From the NCBI RefSeq assembly GCF_003595175.1, contig NZ_CP032419.1, positions 2,976,001 through 3,040,000 on the forward strand: DNA of 64,000 nt. The letters are read 5' to 3'. The DNA comes from Pseudomonas cavernae (lineage in GTDB: Bacteria; Pseudomonadota; Gammaproteobacteria; Pseudomonadales; Pseudomonadaceae). Under the pieces are notes generated by a model. That model saw nothing but the letters and a program-made list of their open reading frames with translations, did not search any database and was not told where the DNA came from. The translations under genes and the position numbers were made by a program. This document shows, piece by piece, positions 46,516-56,304 of this stretch. Position 1 is the first letter of the stretch; each line of letters starts with the position of its first letter.

Positions 46516-47652
46516 TCACACATCCCTACCCGCGACATCCCAACCAACGGGATACAGCAGCTCCTCCTTATACCCCGCCCATACCCGCACCGCATCGGGG
46601 AAGGCCGCATCCAGCGCCGGGTCGCCGCTGTCCACCAGCAGCGGGCGGCCTTCGAGGGTGCGCAGTTTGCGCTTAGTGGCGATCACCCGTAAGTGCTCGA
46701 GGCCGATGGCGCGCAGCACCCGCGGGCTGATCTGCTGGTTGCCACGGCCGAGGATGTGGCCCTGGCCGCCGATGGCGGTGACCAGCAGCCGGCTCGGATG
46801 ACCGTCGACCAGGGCGAACAGCTGCGCCTCGGTGACGTCCGCTGCGATCAGCCGGCCGTTCTCGATCACGTCGACACCGAGCAGAGTGGTCTCCAGGCCC
46901 AGGCTACGGGCCAGACCATGCAGGGTCGAGCCGGGGCCAAGCACATAGCGCACGTCCGCCTCCCAGCTGTCCTCCAGCCAGGCGGCCAGCTCGCCGAGCA
47001 CCAGCTCCTCGGACTCCATGCCCGCCTGCTTGACCTGCTGAACGAAGCCGCCCTCCTCCGGCACGGTCAGCTCACCGTACCAACGCGCGGCCACCTTACC
47101 CTCGCGCAGCGCGGCCTCGTCGAGATCGCGCACCTCACCACTGGCCAGACGCACCAGGCCGCCTTCGACCAGCCGGCGGGTCAGCTCGCCGGCCGCGCGC
47201 GGGCTGATGGCGTAGACCCCGGAGTGGATCTTCACCCCAGCCGGAATCCCCAGCACCGGCTGGCCTTCGCGCGCCGCCGCGCAGACATCGCGCGCGGTGC
47301 CGTCGCCACCGGCGAACAGGATCAGCGCCACGCCGGCGTCCTGCAGCAGGCCGATGGCGCGCTGGGTGTCCGCGGCGCTGGTCGTCGCGCCCGGCGCAGC
47401 ACCGAGCAGGCGGTGGGCAAAGCCCATCTCGCCGAGCAAGTCGCCGCCCATCGCGCCGGGCAAGGTGAGGAACTCGATGCGCTCGGCCAATGGCCGCAGA
47501 CACTCCAAGGCAATCCGCGTGCGCTGCGCGGCGCGCGGTTCGGCGCCGCGCGCCAGCGCCTCGGCAGCCACCCCGTCGCTGCCCTTGAGCGCCGCCGGGC
47601 CACCGAGCCCGGCCAATGGGTTAATGATCAGGCCCAGATGAAATCGCGTCAT
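46516..47652 (-). CDS. ATP-NAD kinase family protein (PpnK/AcoX type)
   Basis: 378 aa. LGLIINPLAGLGGPAAL and FAGGDGTARDVC (the GGDGT diacylglycerol/NAD-kinase motif) are clear, then GIPAGVKIHSGVYAISP and the C-terminal VTAIGGQGHILGRGNQQISP typical of the long ATP-NAD/AcoX branch. It probably phosphorylates NAD or a related diol. The PAO1 gene at the corresponding place (PA1572) belongs to this family. GAGG lies 6-9 bases before ATG 47652. Confidence 0.85.
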   Translation of the reverse strand: MTRFHLGLIINPLAGLGGPAALKGSDGVAAEALARGAEPRAAQRTRIALECLRPLAERIEFLTLPGAMGGDLLGEMGFAHRLLGAAPGATTSAADTQRAIGLLQDAGVALILFAGGDGTARDVCAAAREGQPVLGIPAGVKIHSGVYAISPRAAGELTRRLVEGGLVRLASGEVRDLDEAALREGKVAARWYGELTVPEEGGFVQQVKQAGMESEELVLGELAAWLEDSWEADVRYVLGPGSTLHGLARSLGLETTLLGVDVIENGRLIAADVTEAQLFALVDGHPSRLLVTAIGGQGHILGRGNQQISPRVLRAIGLEHLRVIATKRKLRTLEGRPLLVDSGDPALDAAFPDAVRVWAGYKEELLYPVGWDVAGRDV

Positions 47653-47899
47653 GCCTACCTCGTTGAACACGCCCCGCCCTGGGAGCCCATAATCCATAAG
47701 ACCAAACAACCAGTCGCTGGCACAGAGCCTGCTTCGCTCTACTTCCGGCTGACCACAACCCGGGATGATGACGGATCTGCGCCATCATCGCTGCCCTCGA
47801 TCGATGCGAGCCGCACCAATCCTGGGCAAATTCCACTGTCACCGCGCGTTCATCTATGCTTTCTAGACTGCACGCGTTACCGGAGAGAGGAGACTGGCC

Positions 47900-48076
47900 A
47901 TGAGCAGAAACAGCAGCACATCCCAGCAACGCGTGATCCCACTCAAGCAGCAGAAGCCGATCGGCGGTGCGGTCATCGATGCCGAGGGGCGCGAAATCCC
48001 GATCACCGAGAAGATGATCCAGAAGGCCTGTCGCGAACTGGACAAGGCCTGGGTTTCGGCACCTAAGCACGACTGA
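47900..48076 (+). CDS. Small conserved protein, PA1571-like
   Basis: 58 aa (starts MSRNSSTSQQRVIPLKQQKP, ends SAPKHD). GAGGAGA lies 7-13 bases before the ATG. The core GGAVIDAEGREIPITEKMIQKACREL is well formed and codon use fits a real gene. Its place beside the NAD-kinase-like gene matches PA1571 next to PA1572 in PAO1. No known function. The rest of the gap 47653-47899 probably holds the divergent promoters; I see no further gene there. Confidence 0.75.
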   Translation: MSRNSSTSQQRVIPLKQQKPIGGAVIDAEGREIPITEKMIQKACRELDKAWVSAPKHD

Positions 48077-48086
48077 TGTTGCTCAG

Positions 48087-48108
48087 CCCTCTCCTGCCGG
48101 GAGAGGGC
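48087..48108. repeat. CTCTCCC palindromic repeat
   Basis: CCCTCTCC-TGCC-GGGAGAGGG between the convergent ends of the PA1571-like gene and pdxB, 7 bases from the pdxB stop. Confidence 0.7.
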
Positions 48109-48115
48109 AAACCCC

Positions 48116-49246
48116 TCATACCAGTACCGCCCCCAGTGCCCGCACCAGTTGCGCCAGTTCCGGTGCCTCGCCGTTCAGGCGCACGCGCAGGCCATCGATT
48201 TCCCGGCGCAGCGGATAGTGCTTGCGCAAGGCGTCGAAAGCCGTGCGGCGCGCCGCCACGTCGCCTGTCAGGCTGCGGCGGAAGTCGGCATCGTCGCGGC
48301 GCGGGTCGTATACCGCGCGGCACAGCGTAGCCAGCGCCCAGGCCGGCGGCGTGCCGGCAGCCAGGTTCAGCTCGGGAAGCCAGGGCGCCGGCATCAGCTC
48401 GTCCAGCTGCACGCTCGCCGGCAAGCCGTTGACCGCACAGAACGCCTGGTAGATCTGCGCCGTGCCGCGCAACTTGCCGTCCAGGCTGTAGCCGGCGATA
48501 TGCGGGGTCGCCAACCGGCACAACCGCGCCAGCTCGACGTCCACCTGCGGCTCGCCTTCCCAGACATCCAGCACCGCATCGAGATCCGCACGCCGCTCGA
48601 GCAGCTCGCGCAGCGCGGCGTTGTCCACCACCGCGCCGCGGCTGGCGTTGATCAGCCAGGTGCCGGGCTTGAGCCGGGCCAGGCGCTCGCCGTCGAGCAG
48701 ATGGCGGGTGCCGGCATCCAGCGGCGTGTGCAGGCTGATCGCATCGCACTCGGCGAGGATGGTTTCGAGGCTGACGAAGTCGCCGCCCTCGGCGGCCTGG
48801 CGCGGCGGATCGCAGACCAGCACGCGCCAGCCGAGGCCACGCAACACCTCGACCAGCCGCCCGCCGACCTGGCCGGCGCCGACCACGCCGTAGCAGCGCC
48901 GGGACAGCTCGGCGCCATGCACCTCGGCCAGGGTCAGCAGGCTGCCGAGCACGTAGTCCACCACGCCGCGGGCGTTGCAGCCGGGCGCGCTGGCCCAGGC
49001 GATGCCGGCCTGCTGGAAGTAATCGAGGTCGAGATGGTCGGTGCCGATGGTGCAGGTGCCGACGAAGCGCACCGCGCTGCCCTGCAGCAGGGCGCGGTCG
49101 ACCTGGGTCACCGAGCGCACCAGCAGCACCTCGGTGTCGGCCAGGGCGGTACGGTCGATGCCACGCCCCGGCAGACGGCGGATGTCGCCGAAGCCAGCGA
49201 AGAAGGCCTCGACCAGCGGGATATTTTCGTCGGCAAGAATTTGCAT
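48116..49246 (-). CDS. pdxB: Erythronate-4-phosphate dehydrogenase
   Basis: 376 aa. N-terminal [16 protein letters not shown] and [11 protein letters not shown], then [28 protein letters not shown], the NAD motif [20 protein letters not shown] and a C-terminal PdxB dimerisation domain ([14 protein letters not shown]). Second step of the DXP-dependent pyridoxal phosphate pathway, oxidising 4-phosphoerythronate. It is divergent from the MATE gene. Confidence 0.95.
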   Translation of the reverse strand: MQILADENIPLVEAFFAGFGDIRRLPGRGIDRTALADTEVLLVRSVTQVDRALLQGSAVRFVGTCTIGTDHLDLDYFQQAGIAWASAPGCNARGVVDYVLGSLLTLAEVHGAELSRRCYGVVGAGQVGGRLVEVLRGLGWRVLVCDPPRQAAEGGDFVSLETILAECDAISLHTPLDAGTRHLLDGERLARLKPGTWLINASRGAVVDNAALRELLERRADLDAVLDVWEGEPQVDVELARLCRLATPHIAGYSLDGKLRGTAQIYQAFCAVNGLPASVQLDELMPAPWLPELNLAAGTPPAWALATLCRAVYDPRRDDADFRRSLTGDVAARRTAFDALRKHYPLRREIDGLRVRLNGEAPELAQLVRALGAVLV

Positions 49247-49460
49247 CGCAGGCTCCTAAACTCGGGCGGCCATTTTAGGGCAGTCGCGCCGGCCACGTCG
49301 CCCACTGCCGGCACACGGACTTTCCTGTCTCCTGCGTCAAGAAGTAGACTAGCCGCTCTTCTGCAAGTCCTGCCTGCCGCGCTTGCCGCGCGCATCTCAA
49401 GGCAGCACGAGTGCCCGGAACGCACTGCCGACATAGTGCCGCTCGAACCTGGATCAAACC

Positions 49461-50846
49461 GTGCCTGTCTCCGAACATCGCTTTATCCGTACCTTGCGCG
49501 AGCTGCGCACGCTGATGGCGCTCGCCACCCCGATCATGATCGCCCAGCTGGCGCACTCGGCCATGGGCTTCGTCGATGCCGTCATGGCCGGCCGCGTCAG
49601 CCCGCGCGACCTCGCCGCCGTGGCCCTGGGCAACTCGATCTGGGTGCCGGTGTTTCTGTTGATGACCGGCATCCTGCTGGCCACCACCGCCAAAGTCGCG
49701 CAACGCGTCGGCGCCGGCAACGTGGAGGAGATCGGCCCGCTGGTGCGCCAGGCCCTGTGGCTGGCGCTGGCGGTCGGCCTCGGCGCGGCGGCGCTGTTGG
49801 TGTTCGGCGCCGAGCCGGTGTTGCGGCTGATGGGCATCGATCCGGGGCTGGTCACCCCGAGCATGGGTTACCTGTACGGTATCGCCATGGGCTTTCCGGC
49901 AGTGGCGCTGTATCACGTGCTGCGCTGTTTCAGCGACGGCCTGGGCCGTACCCGGCCGAGCATGCTGATCGGCATTGGCGGCCTGCTGCTGAACATTCCC
50001 CTCAACTATGTGCTGATCTACGGCCACCTGGGCTTTCCGGCCCTAGGCGGAGTCGGCTGCGGCTGGGCCAGCGGCACGGTGATGTGGTTCATGTTCATCG
50101 GCATGCTTGGCTGGGTGCGCTGGGCGCCGGTGTATCAGCCATGCCGGCTGTTCAGCCACTTCGAGTGGCCGCAGTGGCAGCCGATCCAGCGCCTGCTCAG
50201 CATCGGCCTGCCGATCGGCATCGCGGTGTTCGCCGAGTCGAGCATCTTCGCGGTGATCGCCCTGCTGGTCGGCGGCCTCGGCGCCAATGTGGTCGCCGGC
50301 CACCAGATCGCGCTGAACTTCAGCTCGCTGGTGTTCATGATCCCCTACTCGCTGGGCATGGCCGTGACCGTGCGCATCGGCCAGAGCCTGGGCGCCGGCG
50401 AGCCGCGCACGGCGCGCTTCGCCGCCGGCGTGGGGATGGGCGCGGCGCTGGCCTACGCCTGTCTGTCGGCCAGCCTGATGCTGTGGCTGCGGCACGGCAT
50501 CGCCGGCATCTACACGGCGGACCCGCAGGTGATCGCGGTGGCGGCGACGCTGATCGTGTATGCGGCGCTGTTCCAGTTCTCCGACGCCATCCAGGTCACC
50601 GCCGCCGGCGCGCTACGCGGCTATCAGGACACCCGCATCACCATGCTGCTGACCCTGTTCGCCTACTGGGGCATCGGCCTGCCGGTGGGTTATGCGCTCG
50701 GCCTGAGCGACTGGTTCGGCGCCCCGAGCGGGCCGAGCGGGCTATGGCAGGGGTTGGTGGTCGGCCTGACCTGCGCGGCGCTGATGCTCGCCATCCGTCT
50801 GGCGCGCAGCGCGAAGCGGCGTATCCGCTTGCAGCAGAGCGCCTGA
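49461..50846 (+). CDS. MATE family multidrug efflux transporter (NorM/PmpM-like)
   Basis: 461 aa, twelve membrane helices. LATPIMIAQLAHSAMGFVDAVMAGR and ALFQFSDAIQVTAAGALRGYQDTR are MATE signatures of the NorM group; both halves show VAxHQIALN-type motifs (VVAGHQIALNFSSL). Exports cationic drugs in exchange for Na+ or H+. The frame begins with GTG at 49461; no strong ribosome site is visible, and no other good start is close. Confidence 0.9.
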   Translation: MPVSEHRFIRTLRELRTLMALATPIMIAQLAHSAMGFVDAVMAGRVSPRDLAAVALGNSIWVPVFLLMTGILLATTAKVAQRVGAGNVEEIGPLVRQALWLALAVGLGAAALLVFGAEPVLRLMGIDPGLVTPSMGYLYGIAMGFPAVALYHVLRCFSDGLGRTRPSMLIGIGGLLLNIPLNYVLIYGHLGFPALGGVGCGWASGTVMWFMFIGMLGWVRWAPVYQPCRLFSHFEWPQWQPIQRLLSIGLPIGIAVFAESSIFAVIALLVGGLGANVVAGHQIALNFSSLVFMIPYSLGMAVTVRIGQSLGAGEPRTARFAAGVGMGAALAYACLSASLMLWLRHGIAGIYTADPQVIAVAATLIVYAALFQFSDAIQVTAAGALRGYQDTRITMLLTLFAYWGIGLPVGYALGLSDWFGAPSGPSGLWQGLVVGLTCAALMLAIRLARSAKRRIRLQQSA

Positions 50847-50896
50847 AAGCGTCGGGCGCAGCGGACTCAACCGGACTTCTTGCGAATCCGATACAG

Positions 50897-51010
50897 CGCG
50901 TAGGTTGGGTTGAGGAGCGCAGCGACGAAGCCCAACGGGCGGCGGCACTCCCAACGCCGAAGCCAGGCCCTACCGCGCCGTTGGGCTTCGCTGCTCTCAG
51001 CGCCAACCTA
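50897..51010. repeat. GTAGGTTGGG compound repeat between the MATE gene and tusA
   Basis: GCGTAGGTTGGGTTGAGG and GCGACGAAGCCCAACGG, then a spacer and GCCGTTGGGCTTCGCTGC and GCGCCAACCTAGG. The two halves are inverted. It shares the 18-base start with the repeat at 15131-15173 and ends 4 bases before the tusA stop. Confidence 0.75.
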
Positions 51011-51014
51011 GGGA

Positions 51015-51269
51015 TCAGGCGTCGGCTTTCTTGCGAATCCAGTACAGGTAAGTGCCCGCCTGTTCCTGCTGCTCGATCAACTCGTGGCCGAGAAACATGC
51101 AGAACTTGGGGATGTCGCGACGGGTCGAGGGGTCGGTGGCGATCACCTTGAGCAGGCCGCCAGCCGCCAGGTCGCGCACCTTGTTGTGCAGCAGCATTAC
51201 CGGCTCGGGGCAGTTGAGGCCGGTGGCATCGAGCACGGCGTCGGCGGTCAGGCTATCGGATGAGGACAT
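51015..51269 (-). CDS. tusA: Sulfurtransferase TusA family protein
   Basis: 84 aa. [22 protein letters not shown] contains the CPEP motif with the persulfide Cys, and the SirA/TusA fold continues with [25 protein letters not shown]. It relays sulfur to 2-thiouridine synthesis of tRNA. GGAG lies 8-11 bases before ATG 51269. Confidence 0.9.
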   Translation of the reverse strand: MSSSDSLTADAVLDATGLNCPEPVMLLHNKVRDLAAGGLLKVIATDPSTRRDIPKFCMFLGHELIEQQEQAGTYLYWIRKKADA

Positions 51270-51357
51270 GGGCAGGCTCCGGAAACAGGCGGCCATTGTC
51301 GCGCAAACTTGACCTCGAGGTCACCTTTGCCGGATGGGTTGCCGGGCCAGGCTTCCC

Positions 51358-52125
51358 TCAACTCTTGGTAAAGCGCTCCAGCAAGGGCTCCAAGGCTTGG
51401 TCGGCCTTGCCCTCGGCCGCCTGCAAGGCCTGTTGCCAGAGTGGCGCCAGAGCAGCCAGCTCGGCCTCGCGCTCGACACGGGCCAGCCATTGCATCAGGT
51501 CATGCCAGTCGCCCAGGGCCGACTGGGCGGCCTTCAGCGCCGCATAATCCGCGCCCGCAACCCCGGTCAGTTGCGGATAAGCGTCGCTGCCATAGCGCAT
51601 GCGTTTGATCAGCAGGCGCAGACGGTGACGGTCGTGGGCCGGGTCGCGTAGCGCCTCAGCCAGTTGCCGCTGCTGGCGAGCCAGGGTTTTGCCCACGCGT
51701 TTGCGCGCGCCTTGCAGCAACTGCTCACGCTGGGCCTGCCGAAACAACTGCGGCCAGGCATCCAGCACCTGAAACAAACGGCGCAGCTCGGCACTGGCCA
51801 GCAAGGCGGCATAGCCATGCTCAAGCCCGGCCTGACGACTGGTCAGCAGGTCATGACGCCCCTGTCGCTGCAACTCGCCGAGCAGCACCTCGTCATCGCG
51901 CAGCGGCCCGCTCAATTTCCCGACCGCCTTGGCGGCGTTCTCCAAGGGCTCGACCGCCGGCACCTTGCGCAAGGGTCGTAGCAGACTGCGCAGTCTGCGC
52001 AAGGCGATGCGCAGGTCATGCAAAGCTTCGCTGTCGGTGCGCGCCGCCAGCCGCTCGCGGCAGGCATGCAGGGTGATGTCCAGGGTCAGCACCTGGGCGA
52101 TCAGGTCATCGACGAATGCGGACAT
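51358..52125 (-). CDS. CHAD domain protein
   Basis: 255 aa, all-helical. Conserved basic positions of CHAD: EALHDLRIALRRLRSLLRPLR near residue 35 and HRLRLLIKRMRYGSDAYPQL near 175. CHAD domains bind inorganic polyphosphate. No CYTH domain is fused here. AGGA precedes ATG 52125. Stands alone after tusA. Confidence 0.85.
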   Translation of the reverse strand: MSAFVDDLIAQVLTLDITLHACRERLAARTDSEALHDLRIALRRLRSLLRPLRKVPAVEPLENAAKAVGKLSGPLRDDEVLLGELQRQGRHDLLTSRQAGLEHGYAALLASAELRRLFQVLDAWPQLFRQAQREQLLQGARKRVGKTLARQQRQLAEALRDPAHDRHRLRLLIKRMRYGSDAYPQLTGVAGADYAALKAAQSALGDWHDLMQWLARVEREAELAALAPLWQQALQAAEGKADQALEPLLERFTKS

Positions 52126-52198
52126 GCGGCCATCCTGGTTCAAGGTCTATGCAGCTTAGCCAAGCGGGCGCTCGCTTGTCACAGTGCGTGACTGCCGC

Positions 52199-54187
52199 TC
52201 AAGCGCGGGTCAGGCGCCACGGCAAGGCGCGGCGCAAGTGGCGCAGGTGGCGGCGCAGTTCGGCGCTCGGCAGGCTGCGGCCGGCATAGCGCTGCGCCTC
52301 GAACGCCTGGCCGAAGGCGCGGATCGCCACAGCCTGCGCCGGCAACAGCCGGCAGGCGCGCTCGGCGAAGTCGCGTGGGCCTTCACCGGCCGCACGTTGC
52401 AGGCCGTGGCGGGCGAGTAGCAGTTCGAACTGGCGATACAGGCGCTGCTGTACATCACGCTCGCGGCGCCACGGCTGGAACAGCCAGAGCGCCAGCAAAC
52501 CGAGCATGGCACCGCCGCCGCCGACCATGACCAGCACCAGGTCGCGGCTGTCGACCCGGCCGAACCAGCCTTGCAGCAGCTGCAACTGTTGCTCGCCCTG
52601 ATAGCCGAGCACCCAGCGTTGCCAGTCGTAATTGAGGTTATCCCAGCCCAGACGCAAGCGGTTCAGCCAGCCGATATTGCGGTAGCGCAGCGGCGACAGC
52701 GGCGAGCCCTCGAGAAAGCTCTGCTCGCCGGCGAGCGCCTGCTCCAGGCCTTGTTCGATACGCTCCGGCGCCACCTGGAAGGTCGGATCGACGCTGACCC
52801 AGCCCTGCCCGGCCAGCCAGTATTCGACCCAGGCGTGGGCATCGAACTGGCGCACCTGCAGATAGTTGCCGCTCTCGCTCAGCTCGCCGCCCTGGTAGCC
52901 GGCCACCACCCGCGCGGGAATGCCGGCGGCGCGCAGGACGAACACCATGGCCCCGGCGTAGTGGGCGCAGAAGCCGCTGCGGGTGTCGAACAGGAAACCG
53001 TCGATGCTGTCGACGCCCACTGGCGGCGGGCGCAGGGTGTAGCGAAACGGCTGGTCGTGGAACTGGCCGAGCAGTGCCTGCACCAGTGCCTGCGGTTGTG
53101 GATAGCGCTGGCGCAGCTGCTCGGCCCAGGCGCGGCTGCGTGGGTCGCCGTCGGCCGGCAACTGCAAGGCCCGGCGCAGGGTGGCCGGGCTGGCCTGCGG
53201 CTCGCGCAGCGCCTGCGGCCAGGAGCTCACCCGGTATTGCAGGGCGCGCTGCACCGGCTGGTTGCGCTGCAGACGGAAATCGCCCATCAGCCGAGTGTGC
53301 GGCAGATCGGTCTCGCCCACGTCGAGGGCGAACAGCCAGCGCTGGGCACTCGGCTGCATGATCACGCTGTAGCCGTAGGCCGGGCCGCGCCTGGCCCAGG
53401 CCGGGGCCGGAGCGAACTCGGCGCCGCTTGATTGCGACCAGCGTCGACCGTCGAAACGGTCGAGGGTCAAGGCCCGCCAATACAGCGCCGCGCGCGGCGG
53501 CAGCGGGCCGTCGAAACTGACGCGGAAGGCCAGTTCGGCGGACTGGCTGAGCTCGGCGATGTCCGCCGGCGCCATGCTCTCGGCCAGGCCGGTGACGCCC
53601 TGGTCCTTCGGCAGCGGCAGCGACCACAGCGGGCCCAGGCGCGGAAAGAACAGGAACAGCAGCAGCATCAGCGGCAACGCCTGCAGCAGCAGACCGGCGG
53701 CCAGGCGCAGGGTCGGCCAGGGGCGGCTGGCGAAGGCGCTCTGCTGCAGGCCGATCAATGCGGCGAGCAAGGCGATCACCGGCAGCAGGCTGAACAGCGC
53801 GGCGACTATGCCATCGTCGAACAGGTAGGAGGTCACCACGGCGAAGAAGCCGAGCAGGATCAGCACCAGCGCGTCGCGGCGCGTGCGCATCTCCACCAGT
53901 TTGAGGATGAAGGCGGCGATCAGCAGCACCACGCCGGCATCGAGGCCGATCAGGCTGCCGCGCGAGAGGAACACGCCGACGCCGGCGCCGAGCATCATCG
54001 CCACCTTGGCCCAGGCATTCGGGTAGCGCGCGCGCATGCGGAAGATCTGCACGCGCCAGGCGGCGCAGCCCAGCCACAGCGCGATGATCCACATCGGCAG
54101 ATGGCCGAGGTGGGGAATGATCACCAGCGCCTGGGCGACCAGCAGCCAGGTCAGGCTGACCCGTGGGATCGGCTGCGCCGTGCTCAC
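52199..54187 (-). CDS. tgpA: Transglutaminase TgpA
   Basis: 662 aa inner-membrane protein. Five or six N-terminal helices (residues 10-190), a periplasmic transglutaminase domain with the triad Cys in SGFCAHYAGAM, His in FDAHAWVEYW and Asp in VSVDPTFQ, then one more helix (LVLVMVGGGGAMLGLLALWLF) and a cytosolic tail. PAO1 TgpA (PA2873) has the same layout and was reported essential. The GTG start overlaps the TGA of the DUF58 gene (GTGA). Last gene of a three-gene operon. Confidence 0.92.
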   Translation of the reverse strand: MSTAQPIPRVSLTWLLVAQALVIIPHLGHLPMWIIALWLGCAAWRVQIFRMRARYPNAWAKVAMMLGAGVGVFLSRGSLIGLDAGVVLLIAAFILKLVEMRTRRDALVLILLGFFAVVTSYLFDDGIVAALFSLLPVIALLAALIGLQQSAFASRPWPTLRLAAGLLLQALPLMLLLFLFFPRLGPLWSLPLPKDQGVTGLAESMAPADIAELSQSAELAFRVSFDGPLPPRAALYWRALTLDRFDGRRWSQSSGAEFAPAPAWARRGPAYGYSVIMQPSAQRWLFALDVGETDLPHTRLMGDFRLQRNQPVQRALQYRVSSWPQALREPQASPATLRRALQLPADGDPRSRAWAEQLRQRYPQPQALVQALLGQFHDQPFRYTLRPPPVGVDSIDGFLFDTRSGFCAHYAGAMVFVLRAAGIPARVVAGYQGGELSESGNYLQVRQFDAHAWVEYWLAGQGWVSVDPTFQVAPERIEQGLEQALAGEQSFLEGSPLSPLRYRNIGWLNRLRLGWDNLNYDWQRWVLGYQGEQQLQLLQGWFGRVDSRDLVLVMVGGGGAMLGLLALWLFQPWRRERDVQQRLYRQFELLLARHGLQRAAGEGPRDFAERACRLLPAQAVAIRAFGQAFEAQRYAGRSLPSAELRRHLRHLRRALPWRLTRA

Positions 54188-55140
54188 GCTTGCGTCCCGT
54201 GCAGCGCCAGGGCGCGCAGGCAGGCTTCGCGATGGCTGTCGCCGACTGCCGGGGCCAGGTTCACGCCGGGCAAACTGAGGGCGAACGGCTGCTGGCGCTC
54301 GGACAGTTGCAGCACCCAGTGGCACAACAGCGACAGGCGCTGCTCGACATCACCCTCGAGAGCGGCGAAGTCCAGCCACAGATCACGCCCGCTCAAGGCG
54401 GCGAAATCCTTGACCAGCAGGCCCTGGCCACGCGAGTAAGCCTTCCAGTGCAGACGCCGCTTGGAGTCGCCGGGCTGGTAGCTTTTCAGGCCCTGGAAGT
54501 CATCGGCGCCCTGCCCCAGTGTGCGCACGCCTTCGTCCTCGGGATCGTCAGCAGCACCGGCAGCCAGCGGCAACTCGCCCGCCAACGGCCGTGGATAGAC
54601 CAGCAGCGCCTGATCCAGATCGACCCAGCTCCAGCTCACCAGAAGGCCCAGCGGAAAGCGGCTCTCCACCCGCAAGCGCCCGGGCCGCAGCCAGCCCCGC
54701 CGCAGCGCCGGCTGGCTCAGCTCGCACTCGCTGACGCTGCTCTGCGCCACGTCCAAGGCCTGCAACGGCGTCGGCGGCCAGCCGATGGCGACGGCCTGGT
54801 GGGCGCGTCCCGAGCTTTCCAGGCGCACGCGAAAGCGCGCCTGCTCGCCGACGAACACCGCCGCGCCGCCACCGGCGCTGAGGGTCAGGCCGGCCAGGTT
54901 GCGGTAGGTGTGCAGGATGGCGACGATGAATACCGCGCCGAGCAGGAAGGTCAGGCCGAAGGCCAGGTTGTTCTGGTAGTTGATCGCCGCCAGCAGCATC
55001 AGCAGCAGTGCCAAACCGAAGGCCGCGCCGACCCGGGTGGGGATGATGAAGATGCGTTTCTGCGTCAAACGCACGCTGGCCGAGCGCGGAATGCGCCGCG
55101 CCACCCAGCGCTGCCAGCGCGCCTGAATGGCGGCGATCAA
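54184..55140 (-). CDS. DUF58 family protein of the tgpA operon
   Basis: 318 aa from a TTG at 55140 that overlaps the MoxR stop (TTGA). Two membrane helices (FGLALLLMLLAAINY, LAFGLTFLLGAVFIVAIL) are followed by a DUF58 domain with YQPGDSKRRLHWKAYSRGQGLLVKDF. DUF58 proteins pair with MoxR ATPases and transglutaminase-like proteins. The exact start is uncertain because no ATG is near. Confidence 0.85.
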   Translation of the reverse strand: MIAAIQARWQRWVARRIPRSASVRLTQKRIFIIPTRVGAAFGLALLLMLLAAINYQNNLAFGLTFLLGAVFIVAILHTYRNLAGLTLSAGGGAAVFVGEQARFRVRLESSGRAHQAVAIGWPPTPLQALDVAQSSVSECELSQPALRRGWLRPGRLRVESRFPLGLLVSWSWVDLDQALLVYPRPLAGELPLAAGAADDPEDEGVRTLGQGADDFQGLKSYQPGDSKRRLHWKAYSRGQGLLVKDFAALSGRDLWLDFAALEGDVEQRLSLLCHWVLQLSERQQPFALSLPGVNLAPAVGDSHREACLRALALHGTQA

Positions 55141-56054
55141 AGCGCCGGCACCTCGCGCAGCAGCCACTGCACCAGCGCGCCGCCGCCATGCCCGGCCGGG
55201 TCCGCGCGCTCGCGCAGACGGTGGCCGACCACCGAAGGCAGCACCGCCTGCACATCTTCGGGAATCACATAATCGCGCTCGGCGAGAAAGGCCCAGGCCC
55301 GCGCCGCCGCCAGCAGCGCCAGGCTGGCGCGCGGCGACAGGCCCCAGGCGAACTGCGGCTGGCTGCGGGTGGCTTCCACCAGGCGCAGTACGTAATCCAC
55401 CAGCGCATCGCTGGCGCGCACGCTCGGCACTTGCGCCTGCAGGGTGGCCAGTTCCTCGTGGCTGAGGATTGCTTCCAGCCTTGGCAGCAACTCGCGCCGT
55501 GCCTCGCCGAGCAGCAGCGCCTTCTCCGCCGCCTTGGCCGGGTAGCCGAGGGACAGGCGCATGAGGAAGCGATCGAGCTGCGACTCCGGCAGGGCGAAGG
55601 TGCCGCCCTGGCTCACCGGGTTCTGCGTGGCGATGACGAAGAACGACTCCGGCAGCGGCCGGGTCGCCCCTTCGATGGTCACCTGCCCCTCCTCCATGGC
55701 TTCAAGCAGCGCGCTCTGGCTCTTCGGCGTGGCGCGGTTGATCTCGTCGGCCAGCACCAGCTCGGCGAAGATCGGCCCGGGGTGGAAGACGAACTGGCCG
55801 CTGTCCTTGTCGAACACCGAAGTGCCGAGGATGTCGCCGGGCAGCAGGTCGGAGGTGAACTGGATGCGCTGGAAACTCAGGCCCAGCACCCGGGCCAGGG
55901 CGTGGCTGAGGGTAGTCTTGCCCATCCCCGGCAGGTCTTCGATCAGCAAATGGCCGCGCGCCAGCAGACAGGTCATGGCCAAACGCACCTGCGCCTCCTT
56001 GCCGAGCAGCACCTGATTGACCGCGTGCAGACAGGCATCCAGTTTCGTGTGCAT
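55137..56054 (-). CDS. MoxR-family AAA+ ATPase
   Basis: 305 aa. Walker A LPGMGKTTL, Walker B ELVLADEINRATPKSQSALLEAMEE, sensor 1 VIATQNPVSQGGTFALPESQLDRF, and the C-terminal lid with DYVIPEDVQAVLPSVVGHR. A chaperone-like ATPase, probably acting on the DUF58/TgpA membrane system encoded next. First gene of the operon; its upstream gap (56055-56368) holds family-1 copy D and a TAGGGTGGA repeat. Confidence 0.9.
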   Translation of the reverse strand: MHTKLDACLHAVNQVLLGKEAQVRLAMTCLLARGHLLIEDLPGMGKTTLSHALARVLGLSFQRIQFTSDLLPGDILGTSVFDKDSGQFVFHPGPIFAELVLADEINRATPKSQSALLEAMEEGQVTIEGATRPLPESFFVIATQNPVSQGGTFALPESQLDRFLMRLSLGYPAKAAEKALLLGEARRELLPRLEAILSHEELATLQAQVPSVRASDALVDYVLRLVEATRSQPQFAWGLSPRASLALLAAARAWAFLAERDYVIPEDVQAVLPSVVGHRLRERADPAGHGGGALVQWLLREVPAL

Positions 56055-56162
56055 GCATCACTCCTTGTTGATCTGAAACCCGATGCTACTGGCCCGCCGG
56101 CACGCGGCAAAGCGCCGGCAACCTTTGCTGACGAAAGCGGGACACGGTGCGCAAGACTTGTA

Positions 56163-56304
56163 AGAGCCTGTTTACGATCTCGCGAGCTAGAGTCAAACAA
56201 GGCGAAAACGGCTGAGGAAGCGGAGTTTACGAGTTGTAAATGAGCATTCCGAAGCCGTTTTCAACGCAGTTTGACCGACGCGCAGCAGATCGTAGACAGG
56301 CTCT
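56163..56304 (+). repeat. 142-bp palindromic element, family 1, copy D
   Basis: Terminal stem AGAGCCTGTTTACGATCT with one wobble; middle stem TCAAAC/GTTTGA, 6 bp and perfect; inner stem GAAAACGGCT/AGCCGTTTTC. Each stem differs from the other copies in both arms at once. Together with the repeat at 56305 it fills most of the gap. Confidence 0.9.

Noticed and set aside
48149..51151. 1000-codon open frame on the + strand over pdxB and the MATE gene
   Set aside because: The first half is antisense to pdxB and the second half an out-of-frame reading of the MATE gene; it is Arg/Gln/Pro-rich with no motif.
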